A DNA stretch of 38,487 nt from Chlorogloeopsis fritschii PCC 6912 (GTDB lineage: Bacteria > Cyanobacteriota > Cyanobacteriia > Cyanobacteriales > Nostocaceae): the NCBI RefSeq assembly GCF_000317285.1, contig NZ_AJLN01000042.1, positions 1-38,487 of the forward strand, read 5' to 3'. The first letter of the stretch is position 1, and every line of letters begins with the position of its first letter. The translations under genes and the position numbers were made by a program. This document shows, piece by piece, positions 1-9,228 of the stretch. Below the pieces are notes generated by a model. It did not search any database. It worked only from the letters and a program-made list of their open reading frames with translations, and was not told the origin of the DNA.

Positions 1-10
1 GTTGGGTACG

Positions 11-355
11 TCACTGAGAATCCGATGCATCGGCTTCTACTACTTGCAAAGACTTTTCAAGCTCCATTCGCTGTTCAGCATTACGCAAAAAGTAACCATT
101 CATCATTGCAGAAGCCAAAAGTCTTCCCAGGTTATCCCGATTAGTGGTAATCAACACATTAAAGTTTTCTGAAGGTAAACCACCCAACATATTTATTATT
201 GTGTGTTCGATTGCCTGCAATACTTCCGGCGAAGTTGGCTTAGACAGTTGAGCAACTGTTTCGGGACTCATGGATTTGACGTATTGCCAAAGTAAGTTGC
301 TGCTTAATACCTCACTGCCAAAAGATTCTGGGCTGTGGTTAGACAGATTATTCAC
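11..355 (-). CDS. DUF760 family protein
   Basis: A 114-residue protein of the DUF760 type, which is found in cyanobacteria and plant chloroplasts and has no settled function. The core LLWQYVKSMSPETVAQLSKP (about residues 21-40), the LGGLPSENFNVLITTNR stretch (about 57-73) and the closing ASAMMNGYFLRNAEQRMELE (about 82-101) match my memory of the family. The start is a GTG at 353-355; no strong Shine-Dalgarno precedes it. It has no signal peptide or membrane segment, so it is probably soluble. It stops 10 bases from the window edge. The family call is from recognition, not a search. Confidence 0.8.
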   Translation of the reverse strand: MNNLSNHSPESFGSEVLSSNLLWQYVKSMSPETVAQLSKPTSPEVLQAIEHTIINMLGGLPSENFNVLITTNRDNLGRLLASAMMNGYFLRNAEQRMELEKSLQVVEADASDSQ

Positions 356-764
356 GGTAGTATGGATACGCTCTTACACAACTCTTATTAATAAATTTAC
401 CAACTTCTTTGCTTAAGAATAGTGAGCTTAACCGAACCAAAAAATGACGGTTTATTCTACAAATATCCGTCTTAAATAGGGGCTAGAGACTAGGGTCTAG
501 GGGCTAGAGAAAAGAGATTTTCATTCCCTCGTTGTGTGATTTAATCACATAACTGTCTTGCACCAGTTGCTTGATGACAAATTCTGTAAGGTGGGCACTT
601 TTAAGCTTTTGTCCAAAACCTGATTTTTACGTTTTTTCCAGTGCACACCCTACGGTTATTTATAAATTCTACAAATTAATACAGTGTGAATAAACACAAT
701 TATGAAGGTTATTGGTTATTAGCTATTTATTATTCACTCTAACCAATAACCTACAACTCAATCC
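356..764. other. Intergenic region with degenerate repeats
   Basis: No gene is seen. Around 479-515 a low-complexity run repeats a ggggctaga-like unit, similar to short tandem repeats common in filamentous cyanobacteria. Around 588-655 the sequence carries aaggtgggcac and gtgcacaccctac in opposite sense, resembling a worn copy of the GGTGGGCATTGC palindromic repeat seen at 20714-20773. Confidence 0.4.
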
Positions 765-932
765 TTAGAATCCTACAATTCCGTAATAGCCACTGATAGC
801 CAGAATGATAATTACTAAAATTCCTACGATCAGGCTAATCGAAAATTGAACCGATGTTTTTTGATTGAGTTCTTGTTTGCTTTCACCCTGGTTTGGGGTG
901 TTACTGGGATTGTTAGTTTTGTCTGTTGCCAT
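765..932 (-). CDS. Small single-pass membrane protein, unknown function
   Basis: A 55-residue open frame, ATG at 930-932 and TAA at 765-767. The first about 28 residues are hydrophilic and rich in Asn, Gln, Thr and Lys (MATDKTNNPSNTPNQGESKQ). Residues about 30-53 form one strongly hydrophobic segment (FSISLIVGILVIIILAISGY), so the protein should be a single-pass membrane protein with a polar N-terminal tail. It lies alone between two minus-strand genes, in a stretch otherwise without coding potential. The sharp division between polar tail and membrane helix argues for a real gene. It does not match any photosystem small subunit that I recognise. No clear Shine-Dalgarno is present. Confidence 0.6.
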   Translation of the reverse strand: MATDKTNNPSNTPNQGESKQELNQKTSVQFSISLIVGILVIIILAISGYYGIVGF

Positions 933-1102
933 GGCTTTTGTTGTTGGTGCCTATTTATTACTTAGTTTGCTCCAACTATCAGAAACTACATCTAGCTTGC
1001 GGACTACAACCATTGTCTGGTTTAACTCAAGATAGAGATATTTATATCTTGCATCTAAGCTCTTGTACGCCAAAAAATAAATTTCAAAGGCTGCAAAGTT
1101 AA

Positions 1103-1120
1103 AGTCTACTCAAGTAGACT
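1103..1120. terminator. Short hairpin, possible terminator
   Basis: AGTCTACT and AGTAGACT form a perfect 8-bp inverted repeat with a 2-base centre. It lies about 110 bases beyond the stop of the minus-strand gene ending at 1230. On the minus strand it is followed by TTAACTTTG, only weakly T-rich, so a terminator role is plausible but unproven. Confidence 0.35.
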
Positions 1121-1229
1121 GGATAAGGTTTTTAGTCACTTTTAACGAACAGTAGCTCTAAGCCTGGTATTTCAGTTGACTCATAACAAATAACCCATGA
1201 CAAATGACTAACTACTAACCATTTTCAAT

Positions 1230-2261
1230 TTATACCGTTTCCTGAATTTGCAGGCGGATAGTTCGTTCTCCAACACTACCAAGTTGCAATTCCATCACTT
1301 CGCTACCTAAAGGTTCTAAGCAATTCAACAGCGATCGCAACTGCGGCGTACTCGCACCAGTATCTACGTAAAGCCGATCTGCTAAATTGCCGATCCGTTT
1401 CCAAGTCATGTACAATTTGCCAATTGTTTGCTCTAGCTGTGATGCTTGATTTACCAAGTCAGCAGCAATGCTTAAACAACCAACTCTTTGTGCCTCTATA
1501 AGTGCGGTTTCAATATCAACTTCTTCTTCATTCAAGGCTTGAACTTGAGCAGCTGCTTTGAGATATTTTGCCAAGCTCCGCGCATCTGCAGTTACCTGTT
1601 TAACAGTGTCTACATCAGGATTTTGAGCAATTTCTTTTTGCAGGGATTTTTGGTGTGACTCTGGTAATTTCTCCATTTCCTTCACCAGAGGCGCTATGTA
1701 ACGCGGAGGAAGAGCGTTTTCTGCTGCTTTTAGCTTCACTGGTTCGGGTAACAATTCTGAGGACATTGCTGTCCATTCATCAGTAAGTTGACGTACTTCT
1801 CTTCTGGTAATGCGATCGCCTTTTTGTGCAGCTTCACTCACCATTACCTGCACCTCCGGCGATGATTTGGCGGTTTCTACGAACGCCCGTTTGGAAAAAT
1901 TGTTGATCGCGTTTGGATCTAGCTTTCCCTCTTCTAAGAGGGTATCCGCACTATTAGCTAGTTGAATCCAAGCATAAGCCTGACTTTTACTAATCTCCCG
2001 TTCTTTTAGCCATTTAAGGAATCCCGTGCCTCGCCCGTCTCCACCCTTTTTCTCTCGATCTCGGATTGCCCGTAGAATTCGCCCCCGCCAGATTTCGGTT
2101 TGTAAATCAAAGCGATCGCACACCTGCCAAGCTATATCCAGTTGCTTTTGAAATTCGACTTCTGGAATTTCCTCATCCTCTGGATCGGGGAGTTCAAAAT
2201 CCAAATCTACAGGTTGTTGTAAAGCAGCAGCTATGTGATCGAAATTATCGGTTGATTGCAC
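1230..2261 (-). CDS. Conserved hypothetical protein with HTH-like segment
   Basis: A 343-residue soluble protein starting with GTG (2259-2261). The N-terminus is acidic (DLDFELPDPEDEEIPEVEF, about residues 19-37). Residues about 60-110 contain WRGRILRAIRDREKKGG and FLKWLKEREISKSQAYAWIQ, which looks like a helix-turn-helix of the kind found in DUF3102 or KorB/ParB-like proteins, where a small protein domain recognises DNA. The rest is mostly helical with charged Leu/Ala/Glu-rich segments and no membrane region. No catalytic motif is seen. DNA binding is an inference from the HTH-like pattern only. It has no obvious operon partner: the next genes on the same strand are more than 290 bases away on each side. 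Confidence 0.6.
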   Translation of the reverse strand: MQSTDNFDHIAAALQQPVDLDFELPDPEDEEIPEVEFQKQLDIAWQVCDRFDLQTEIWRGRILRAIRDREKKGGDGRGTGFLKWLKEREISKSQAYAWIQLANSADTLLEEGKLDPNAINNFSKRAFVETAKSSPEVQVMVSEAAQKGDRITRREVRQLTDEWTAMSSELLPEPVKLKAAENALPPRYIAPLVKEMEKLPESHQKSLQKEIAQNPDVDTVKQVTADARSLAKYLKAAAQVQALNEEEVDIETALIEAQRVGCLSIAADLVNQASQLEQTIGKLYMTWKRIGNLADRLYVDTGASTPQLRSLLNCLEPLGSEVMELQLGSVGERTIRLQIQETV

Positions 2262-2405
2262 GGCTGGGAAAGTAATTAATGTATGCGACGGCTTATTATT
2301 ACATAATCTTGTAATTTAAAAATCGATATCATTACTGGGTTTTACTTGTCACACTTGCAATACAAGCATGACAGATCGCAAGAAGGCGATCGCAGCTTGC
2401 CTTCT

Positions 2406-2567
2406 TCAATTGGCTAGACGTACCACACGAATCAGTTTTCCTTGTAAAGTTCCCTCTGCTGTCACAGTTAATATCGAGCGTTCTTAGCTGATGGCAAATG
2501 CCAATACCTCCTCATCAGGTATACCTAGCTCTGCATTGCCTGCTTCTTGCAACGGGATGTAAATCCT
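2406..2567 (-). pseudogene. Remnant of a DUF5615 PIN-like toxin gene
   Basis: One minus-strand frame reads LQEAGNAELGIPDEEVLAFA then IS, an in-frame TAA (2484-2486), then ERSILTVTAEG. The GIPDEEVLAFAIS(Q)ERSILT pattern is typical of the middle of DUF5615 PIN-like toxins, which partner DUF433 antitoxins. There is no start and the N-terminal aspartate motif is absent, so this is a decayed fragment. The rest of 2262-2708 holds no gene: it has low-complexity sequence such as acctgttccccgtaacctg near 2668-2690. Recognition of the short motif is the only evidence. Confidence 0.45.
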
Positions 2568-2708
2568 CTAATGTATTGGAAGGCAGTATTTACAATTTTA
2601 TCAAGGGTGCAAGGAGTATCGCACTCTTGGGATGAGGATAGGATACAGGGGACAGATTAGTTCAACTTTACCTGTTCCCCGTAACCTGTACCCTGTTACC
2701 TACTTTAC

Positions 2709-3887
2709 CTATACTGCTTCTTTCATCTCGGCTTTTACAGTAGCATAAGCCCAATCTAGCCAAGGTAACAGAGCTTCAATATCTGCGGTTTCGACTGTTG
2801 CACCACCCCAAATTCTGATTCCGGGAGGTGCCGCCCGATAGGCAGCAATATCATAAGCTACTTCTTGTTTTTCGAGGAGTTTAGCTAGTTTTTTCGCACA
2901 TTGTCCCTGCTGCTCTGGGCTTAACTCAGTAAACCAAGCATCAGCTATCTTGAGACAAATTGACGTACAAGAACGTACTTCTGGTTTTTGGGCTAAAAAG
3001 TCCGCCCAACTACTTTGCTCTACCCATTTAGCAATGGCTGCGAGGTTGGCTTGGCTGCGGCTAATTAAACCAGGAAGTCCACCAATACTTTCTGCCCATT
3101 TCAACCCATCTAATGCATCTTCTACGCACAGCATTGATGGCGTGTTGATGGTATCTCCCTGAAAAATCCCTTCAATCAACTTGCCTTTTTGGGCCATGCG
3201 AAATAACTTGGGCAGGGGGCGTGGTGGTTTGTAGGTTTCTAAACGTTCTACAGCGCGGGGAGAAAGGACTATGACGCCATGCTGGGCTTCTCCACCCAAG
3301 ACTTTTTGCCAAGAATAGGTGACTACATCTAACTTATCCCAAGGTATGTCCATTGCGAAAACTGCTGATGTGGCATCGCAGATAGTTAGCCCTGCGCGAT
3401 CGCTTGCAATCCAATCGCCATTCGGCACGCGAACGCCGGAAGTAGTTCCATTCCACAAAAATACTACGTCGTGGCTAAAATCGACTTGCTCTAAATCCGG
3501 TAAACTTCCGTAAGGTGCTTTGAGAATGCGAGTATCGGGCAACTGTAGTTCATCCACTACATCTTTTACCCATTCTTGACCAAAGCTTTCCCATGCCAAA
3601 ATATCTAGGGGCAGTTTTCCCAGCATTGACCACAATGCCATTTCCACTGCACCTGTATCGGAAGCAGGGACGATACCCAAGCGATAATCGGCGGGTACAC
3701 CCAAAATTTTCTTAGATAGCTCTATTACTTCTTTGAGCTTGGCTTTCCCACCCTCGGATCGGTGAGAGCGCCCTACAAACGCATCTTGCAGAGCAGAAAC
3801 AGTCCAGCCAGGACGTTTGGCACATGGGCCTGAGGAAAAATGCGGACGGTTTGGTTTGGTGGTTGGAGGAGTAAGAGTTGCTGACAT
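2709..3887 (-). CDS. serC: Phosphoserine aminotransferase
   Basis: PLP enzyme that converts 3-phosphohydroxypyruvate and glutamate to phosphoserine and 2-oxoglutarate, the second step of serine synthesis, in the cytoplasm. The sequence matches the Methanosarcina/alphaproteobacterial-type SerC rather than the E. coli type: [12 protein letters not shown] near residue 17, [13 protein letters not shown] near 42, the cofactor aspartate in [10 protein letters not shown] (D171) and the Schiff-base lysine in [14 protein letters not shown] (K195). The frame is open to a GTG at 3908, but ATG at 3887 (MSATLTPP) gives 392 residues and fits the family better. Neither start has a clear Shine-Dalgarno. The gene stands alone, with spacers of several hundred bases on both sides. 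Confidence 0.9.
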   Translation of the reverse strand: MSATLTPPTTKPNRPHFSSGPCAKRPGWTVSALQDAFVGRSHRSEGGKAKLKEVIELSKKILGVPADYRLGIVPASDTGAVEMALWSMLGKLPLDILAWESFGQEWVKDVVDELQLPDTRILKAPYGSLPDLEQVDFSHDVVFLWNGTTSGVRVPNGDWIASDRAGLTICDATSAVFAMDIPWDKLDVVTYSWQKVLGGEAQHGVIVLSPRAVERLETYKPPRPLPKLFRMAQKGKLIEGIFQGDTINTPSMLCVEDALDGLKWAESIGGLPGLISRSQANLAAIAKWVEQSSWADFLAQKPEVRSCTSICLKIADAWFTELSPEQQGQCAKKLAKLLEKQEVAYDIAAYRAAPPGIRIWGGATVETADIEALLPWLDWAYATVKAEMKEAV

Positions 3888-3924
3888 AGGTTGAAGTTGC
3901 AAAATCACAAATGGGGGACAATAA

Positions 3925-3949
3925 ACCCGGTTCCTATCAGAAACCGGGT
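3925..3949. repeat. Palindromic repeat ACCCGGTT
   Basis: ACCCGGTT (3925-3932) and AACCGGGT (3942-3949) form an 8-bp stem around a 9-base loop. AACCCGGTTTC-type palindromes are dispersed in many Nostocales genomes, so this is probably an interspersed repeat rather than a gene-specific site. It lies in the spacer between divergent serC and moaA. Confidence 0.5.
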
Positions 3950-4176
3950 CTGTACATATTCAATAAAAAATTAGAAGCGAATGGAACGATCATGCCAGAT
4001 TAAACACACGCTTGTTTAAAAGAATATAAGCAAAATTAGAGGTTCAGCGTTCAGAAGTATGCAGCGATCGCATAATTCATATTTTTATTGAGTAAACCTA
4101 AATTAGCTAGATTGCAAATTTCAAGCTAGTTTAAAAGAAAGTCAGTAAAATTTACAAAATAACTAGAAATTTTAGC

Positions 4177-4204
4177 TTGACAAAATCATGTCTTTGTTTA
4201 TAGA
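4177..4204 (+). promoter_or_regulatory. Sigma-70-type promoter for moaA
   Basis: TTGACA (4177-4182) and TATAGA (4199-4204) are separated by 16 bases, close to the consensus for the housekeeping sigma factor. The likely start of transcription would fall around 4210, about 20 bases before the moaA ATG, leaving a very short leader. The rest of 3950-4176 shows no gene. Confidence 0.55.
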
Positions 4205-4229
4205 GACAATAAGATAACTCTATTAAATC

Positions 4230-5219
4230 ATGAACCAGGTAGACTACCTCCGAATTAGTTTAATCGATCGCTGTAATTTCCGCTGTCAATACTGTATGCC
4301 AGAGGGCGCAGAGCTTGACTACATTCTCAAGCAAAATTTATTGACTGATGAGGAACTGCTCACCCTGATTCAAGAGGTGTTTATTCCTGTTGGATTTACC
4401 CGGTTTCGATTGACTGGAGGAGAACCGCTCTTACGCCCGCGGGTGGTGGAGTTGGTGAGAGCGATCGCTTCTTTTCCCCAAACCCAAGACCTCTCAATGA
4501 CGACTAACGGCTTTTTACTCGCTCCAATGGCACAAAGCCTCTACGATGCTGGTTTGCGGCGCATTAATATCAGTCTGGATTCTCTCGAACCTGAGATTTT
4601 TGACCAAATTATCGGCAATCGCGGGCGATCGCGATGGCAAGACGTTTGGGATGGGATTCAAGCAGCTTATCGTGTGGGCTTCGATCCCCTAAAACTAAAT
4701 GTAGTCGTGATCCCCAATGTCAACGACCATGAAGTTTTAGATCTGGCAGCCTTAACGATTGATAAGCAATGGCACGTCCGATTTATTGAATTTATGCCGA
4801 TTGGCAATAGTCAATTGTTTGGCGATCGCGGTTGGATCTCTTCTGAAGAATTACGGCAAAGCATCCGCACACGTTGGGGATTGACAGAAAGTCAAGTACG
4901 TGGTAATGGGCCAGCAGATGTATTTCAAATTCCGGGAGCAAAAGGAACACTGGGATTTATCAGTCAGATGTCGGAGTGTTTTTGCGATCGTTGTAACCGG
5001 ATGCGCCTTTCTGCTGATGGTTGGCTGCGTCCGTGTTTATTAAATGAAACTGGGCAAATAGACTTAAAAACTGCTCTTCGTGCAGGTATTAGTACTGCCG
5101 ACTTACGGGAGCAGGTGAGGGAATTACTAGCAATTAAGCCAGAAATTAATTTTAAACAGCGCTTTTCCGGTACTAGGACAGGTGCTTATACTCGCACCAT
5201 GTCTCAAATTGGCGGGTAA
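4230..5219 (+). CDS. moaA: GTP 3',8-cyclase, molybdenum cofactor synthesis
   Basis: Radical SAM enzyme that rearranges GTP to 3',8-cyclo-GTP, the first step of molybdopterin synthesis, needed for example by nitrate reductase. The N-terminal iron-sulfur site is [10 protein letters not shown] (C15, C19, C22). The SAM-site LTGGEPLLR follows at about 61-69. The second cluster that holds GTP is CDRC with a later cysteine (C252, C255, C269). The protein ends in the double glycine typical of MoaA (SQIGG). At 329 residues it is full length. No other moa gene is adjacent, so it is expressed from its own promoter just upstream. All key cysteines are present. Confidence 0.95.
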   Translation: MNQVDYLRISLIDRCNFRCQYCMPEGAELDYILKQNLLTDEELLTLIQEVFIPVGFTRFRLTGGEPLLRPRVVELVRAIASFPQTQDLSMTTNGFLLAPMAQSLYDAGLRRINISLDSLEPEIFDQIIGNRGRSRWQDVWDGIQAAYRVGFDPLKLNVVVIPNVNDHEVLDLAALTIDKQWHVRFIEFMPIGNSQLFGDRGWISSEELRQSIRTRWGLTESQVRGNGPADVFQIPGAKGTLGFISQMSECFCDRCNRMRLSADGWLRPCLLNETGQIDLKTALRAGISTADLREQVRELLAIKPEINFKQRFSGTRTGAYTRTMSQIGG

Positions 5220-5262
5220 ATAAAGTCTGAAGTTTGAAGTCTGAAATCTGAAATATTAGATT

Positions 5263-5297
5263 TTCATCATTCATCCTTCATCCTTCATCCTTCATCC
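5263..5297. repeat. Heptamer tandem repeat (STRR type)
   Basis: Five head-to-tail copies of a 7-base unit, ttcatca then four ttcatcc, lie between the convergent ends of moaA and rpsD. Short tandemly repeated repetitive heptamers are a known feature of heterocystous cyanobacterial genomes. A related tctgaaat/agtttgaag low-complexity run precedes it at 5224-5254. Confidence 0.75.
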
Positions 5298-5302
5298 TTT
5301 CC

Positions 5303-5911
5303 TTAAGCCTGTCGTGAGTAGTATTCCACCACGAGCAGTTCGTTAACACTCAACGCTACCCATTCGCGCTCAACCACGCCATTGACTTTGCCAACTAAAG
5401 TGTTTTTGTCAAACTCTAAATGGCTGGGCAGGTTTGCCAAACCGGGATATTGCAAGTTAGCTTCTACCAACTTCTTGGATGCTTCTTTGTCTCTAACACT
5501 AATGACTTCTCCAGGGCGGCACTGATAACTGGCAATATTAACGACACGGCCATTAACTGTGACGTGACCGTGATTTACCAATTGGCGGGCGGCTGGGATA
5601 GTGGGAGCCATACCCAAACGAAAAACTGTGTTATCCAAGCGCATTTCTAGCAATTGCAACAGCACTTGTCCGGTAGAACCAGTCACACGTCTGGCTTTGC
5701 GCACGTAACGCAGCAGTTGCTTTTCAGTCAAACCATAGTTGAGGCGAAGTTTTTGCTTTTCTTCGAGACGGATAGCGTACTCAGAACGCTTTTTGCGGTT
5801 TTGACCATGCTGTCCGGGTGGGTAAGAGCGTCTGGCGCTTTTACGAGTTAATCCTGGCAATTCACCCAGGCGACGTACAATTCTAAGACGTGGTCCTCTA
5901 TATCGGGACAT
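5303..5911 (-). CDS. rpsD: 30S ribosomal protein S4
   Basis: Primary 16S rRNA-binding protein that starts small-subunit assembly. The N-terminus [20 protein letters not shown] and the segment SYPPGQHGQ are typical of cyanobacterial and plastid S4 without the zinc site. The S4 RNA-binding domain lies about residues 91-150 ([12 protein letters not shown], then [14 protein letters not shown]). Length 202 is normal. ATG at 5909-5911 is preceded by AAGGA at a proper distance. As in other cyanobacteria, rpsD stands outside the large ribosomal protein clusters. Confidence 0.97.
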   Translation of the reverse strand: MSRYRGPRLRIVRRLGELPGLTRKSARRSYPPGQHGQNRKKRSEYAIRLEEKQKLRLNYGLTEKQLLRYVRKARRVTGSTGQVLLQLLEMRLDNTVFRLGMAPTIPAARQLVNHGHVTVNGRVVNIASYQCRPGEVISVRDKEASKKLVEANLQYPGLANLPSHLEFDKNTLVGKVNGVVEREWVALSVNELLVVEYYSRQA

Positions 5912-6052
5912 GAGTTTCCTTAATTTAATCCTGATTCAAATGTTGCCAAATTTTTTATTGTGACATTCTCTGACGAAAAGTGCCAGAGATTCTTGGTTGA
6001 TTGGGCAAATTCAAACTCGTGTAGTTGCCTACACTATGTCAAAGTTGCTTTT

Positions 6053-6260
6053 GTCTAGAGCACTGGTTAGATCGCTGAACGGAGCCAACGATAGTTTCTG
6101 CAACGGAGGAAACCCTCTGAATTTCTTAGGGGCTATTTCTGCCACTTAGAATTTTTACCGGGTAATTGACTACCTCCCCAACACAGTGCCTGCCAAGCGT
6201 TTACTCTTATCAAATAAGAGCCAGTTTCGACCTGCCTTGTCGTACTGTATAAACCTCAAG
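6053..6260. other. Possible structured RNA or leader, family unassigned
   Basis: This part of the 693-base gap between rpsD and the next gene is unusually rich in complementary segments and is not AT-biased like other spacers. GCACTG (about 6059) pairs with CAGTGC (about 6184), enclosing GGAGG-AAAC-CCTC-type, GGTA-attgac-TACC and GGGG/CCCC pairings. Just outside is CTCTTAT-CAA-ATAAGAG (about 6207-6223). It does not match tmRNA, RNase P RNA, SRP RNA or a riboswitch I recognise. A 6S-type RNA or long leader is possible. A further hairpin (GCCTGAGTCTT.. at 6327-6351) lies downstream. The remaining gap shows no coding frame. Confidence 0.3.
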
Positions 6261-6604
6261 TGTTAGTTTTACAATACTTTTCGGTTTAGGCTTTAGGTTG
6301 CTATTACGCATTATAGCTAAGGGATAGCCTGAGTCTTAAAGACTCAAAGGCATCGGCAAGCATTAACAACGTATTTTGAGAGTGAAAACTCCAAATGATA
6401 ATTATATCAGTGATAGTGCTCATCACCACTTTAATCTAGTTCAAAATTTTGTGTCTTCAATCTTGTCGATCTAATTACAGTTTTATTGGCGGGTTGGCAT
6501 ACTCTAAAGCTTTCTCCCGAAATACTATTTATCTTAATAGAAGGAGCGAAAGCAAACTTTTAAGATCGGATAGCATAACATTGGGTGATTGGAGCAGAAC
6601 GGAA

Positions 6605-7357
6605 ATGCCAGAAAGAAGAAACAGCAAATATCCACATAAATCCATGCTCAAAGCTAAACCAGCCCCTTGGAGGGCTGTTGGTACTGCCATAACTGCACCA
6701 ACGTTAACTATGCTGGGATGGTTAGCAATGGCTCTGCCCAGTATGGCTTCCTACGAGTCTTACGGGAATCCTCAGGATTATCGTGTTTGTGCAAGCCAAC
6801 TTTTAAAGGCGGGGATCGCTACAGAACCAGCAACAGAGGCTTGTGCAAGTGCTTTGCGTCCTAGAGATTTATCTTCTTGCGTAGTTAGAATTGAACGACA
6901 GACGCAAATCGCCGCTGTGGACGCACTTTCTCGTTGTAGGCAAGCACGGCGTCCTGAGGATTTACGCAGATGCGTAGTTTCTATTAGCCAGAATACTAAG
7001 GAAACAGTTAACCCAGCAGTGTTAGATTATTGCGGTCGCAGTTTATTGCCAGTACGCTTTGCTCAGTGTGTAGTGGGTTTGCGTTTGGCAACAAACTTAG
7101 ATCCTTCTCAGGCTTTGGATACTTGTATAGATGGTAGCGATTTTGGCATTACTGGCTTTTTACCATCTTTTATCCCTGCCAACACCACAAATACGCCATT
7201 TCAACCCAGTTTTGAAACTACCCCAACTCCAGTAGAGCCAAACACAATCCCCCCAGCGAATCCAAATACAACTCCAGTAGAACCAAACACAATCCCCCCA
7301 ACAAATCCAAACACAACTCCGGTAGAACCAAGCACAATTCCGCCAGAGAATCTCTAG
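6605..7357 (+). CDS. Secreted protein with repeated Cys motifs and Pro-rich tail
   Basis: About 250 residues. The frame is open from a TTG at 6449, but ATG at 6605 (MPERRNSKYPH) or ATG at 6644 (MLKAKPAPWR) are more likely starts; a hydrophobic segment APTLTMLGWLAMALPSMA then serves as a signal peptide or anchor. The mature part holds about three related units of about 45 residues built on an A-L-RP-DL--CVV pattern (ALRPRDLSSCVVRI, ARRPEDLRRCVVSI, SLLPVRFAQCVVGL) with paired cysteines, suggesting disulfides outside the cytoplasm. The C-terminus is an Asn/Thr/Pro/Glu repeat. I recall similar conserved cyanobacterial proteins but no function. It is convergent with hetR. Confidence 0.75.
   Translation: MPERRNSKYPHKSMLKAKPAPWRAVGTAITAPTLTMLGWLAMALPSMASYESYGNPQDYRVCASQLLKAGIATEPATEACASALRPRDLSSCVVRIERQTQIAAVDALSRCRQARRPEDLRRCVVSISQNTKETVNPAVLDYCGRSLLPVRFAQCVVGLRLATNLDPSQALDTCIDGSDFGITGFLPSFIPANTTNTPFQPSFETTPTPVEPNTIPPANPNTTPVEPNTIPPTNPNTTPVEPSTIPPENL
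7226..7357 (+). repeat. 45-base in-frame tandem repeat
   Basis: Three consecutive copies, the last one shorter, of a 45-base unit encoding TPVEPNTIPPANPNT. The copies differ by a few bases (for example agtagagcc, agtagaacc, ggtagaacc). They form the proline-rich C-terminal tail of the secreted protein and end at its stop codon. Tails like this often span the cell wall or vary in length between strains. Confidence 0.8.
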
Positions 7358-7496
7358 ATCCCAGATAGTAGTAAATATTATTGTCTTGACAACAATTCAG
7401 CTTCCCCTAATCCTACTAGTATCTGAAGGGTCAAGGGGGATCTGACTGGGATGTTGCTCTACAACTAGTACTTTTTCTCTAGGAACAACCTTTTAG

Positions 7497-7526
7497 CTTT
7501 GAATCCACCAGCTGGTGGACTCAAAG
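7497..7526. repeat. 30-base near-perfect palindrome between convergent genes
   Basis: CTTTGA, one mismatch, TCCACCAG then CTGGTGGA, one mismatch, TCAAAG. The centre TCCACCAGCTGGTGGA is a perfect 16-base palindrome. It lies between the convergent ends of the secreted-protein gene and hetR. Neither strand shows a T-run after it, so it is not a classical terminator. It could act as a two-way terminator or a protein site. Confidence 0.6.
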
Positions 7527-7592
7527 TACAGGTATTTACTGCTATCAATTTCCCAATATAAATATAAAGACAGCTTCTGCGTTATTTGATAG

Positions 7593-9228
<1,636 letters not shown>

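Noticed and set aside
6449-6604. TTG-started N-terminal extension of the secreted protein
   Set aside because: The extension has no ribosome site and would bury the signal segment behind about 50 polar residues; ATG at 6605 or 6644 is more likely.
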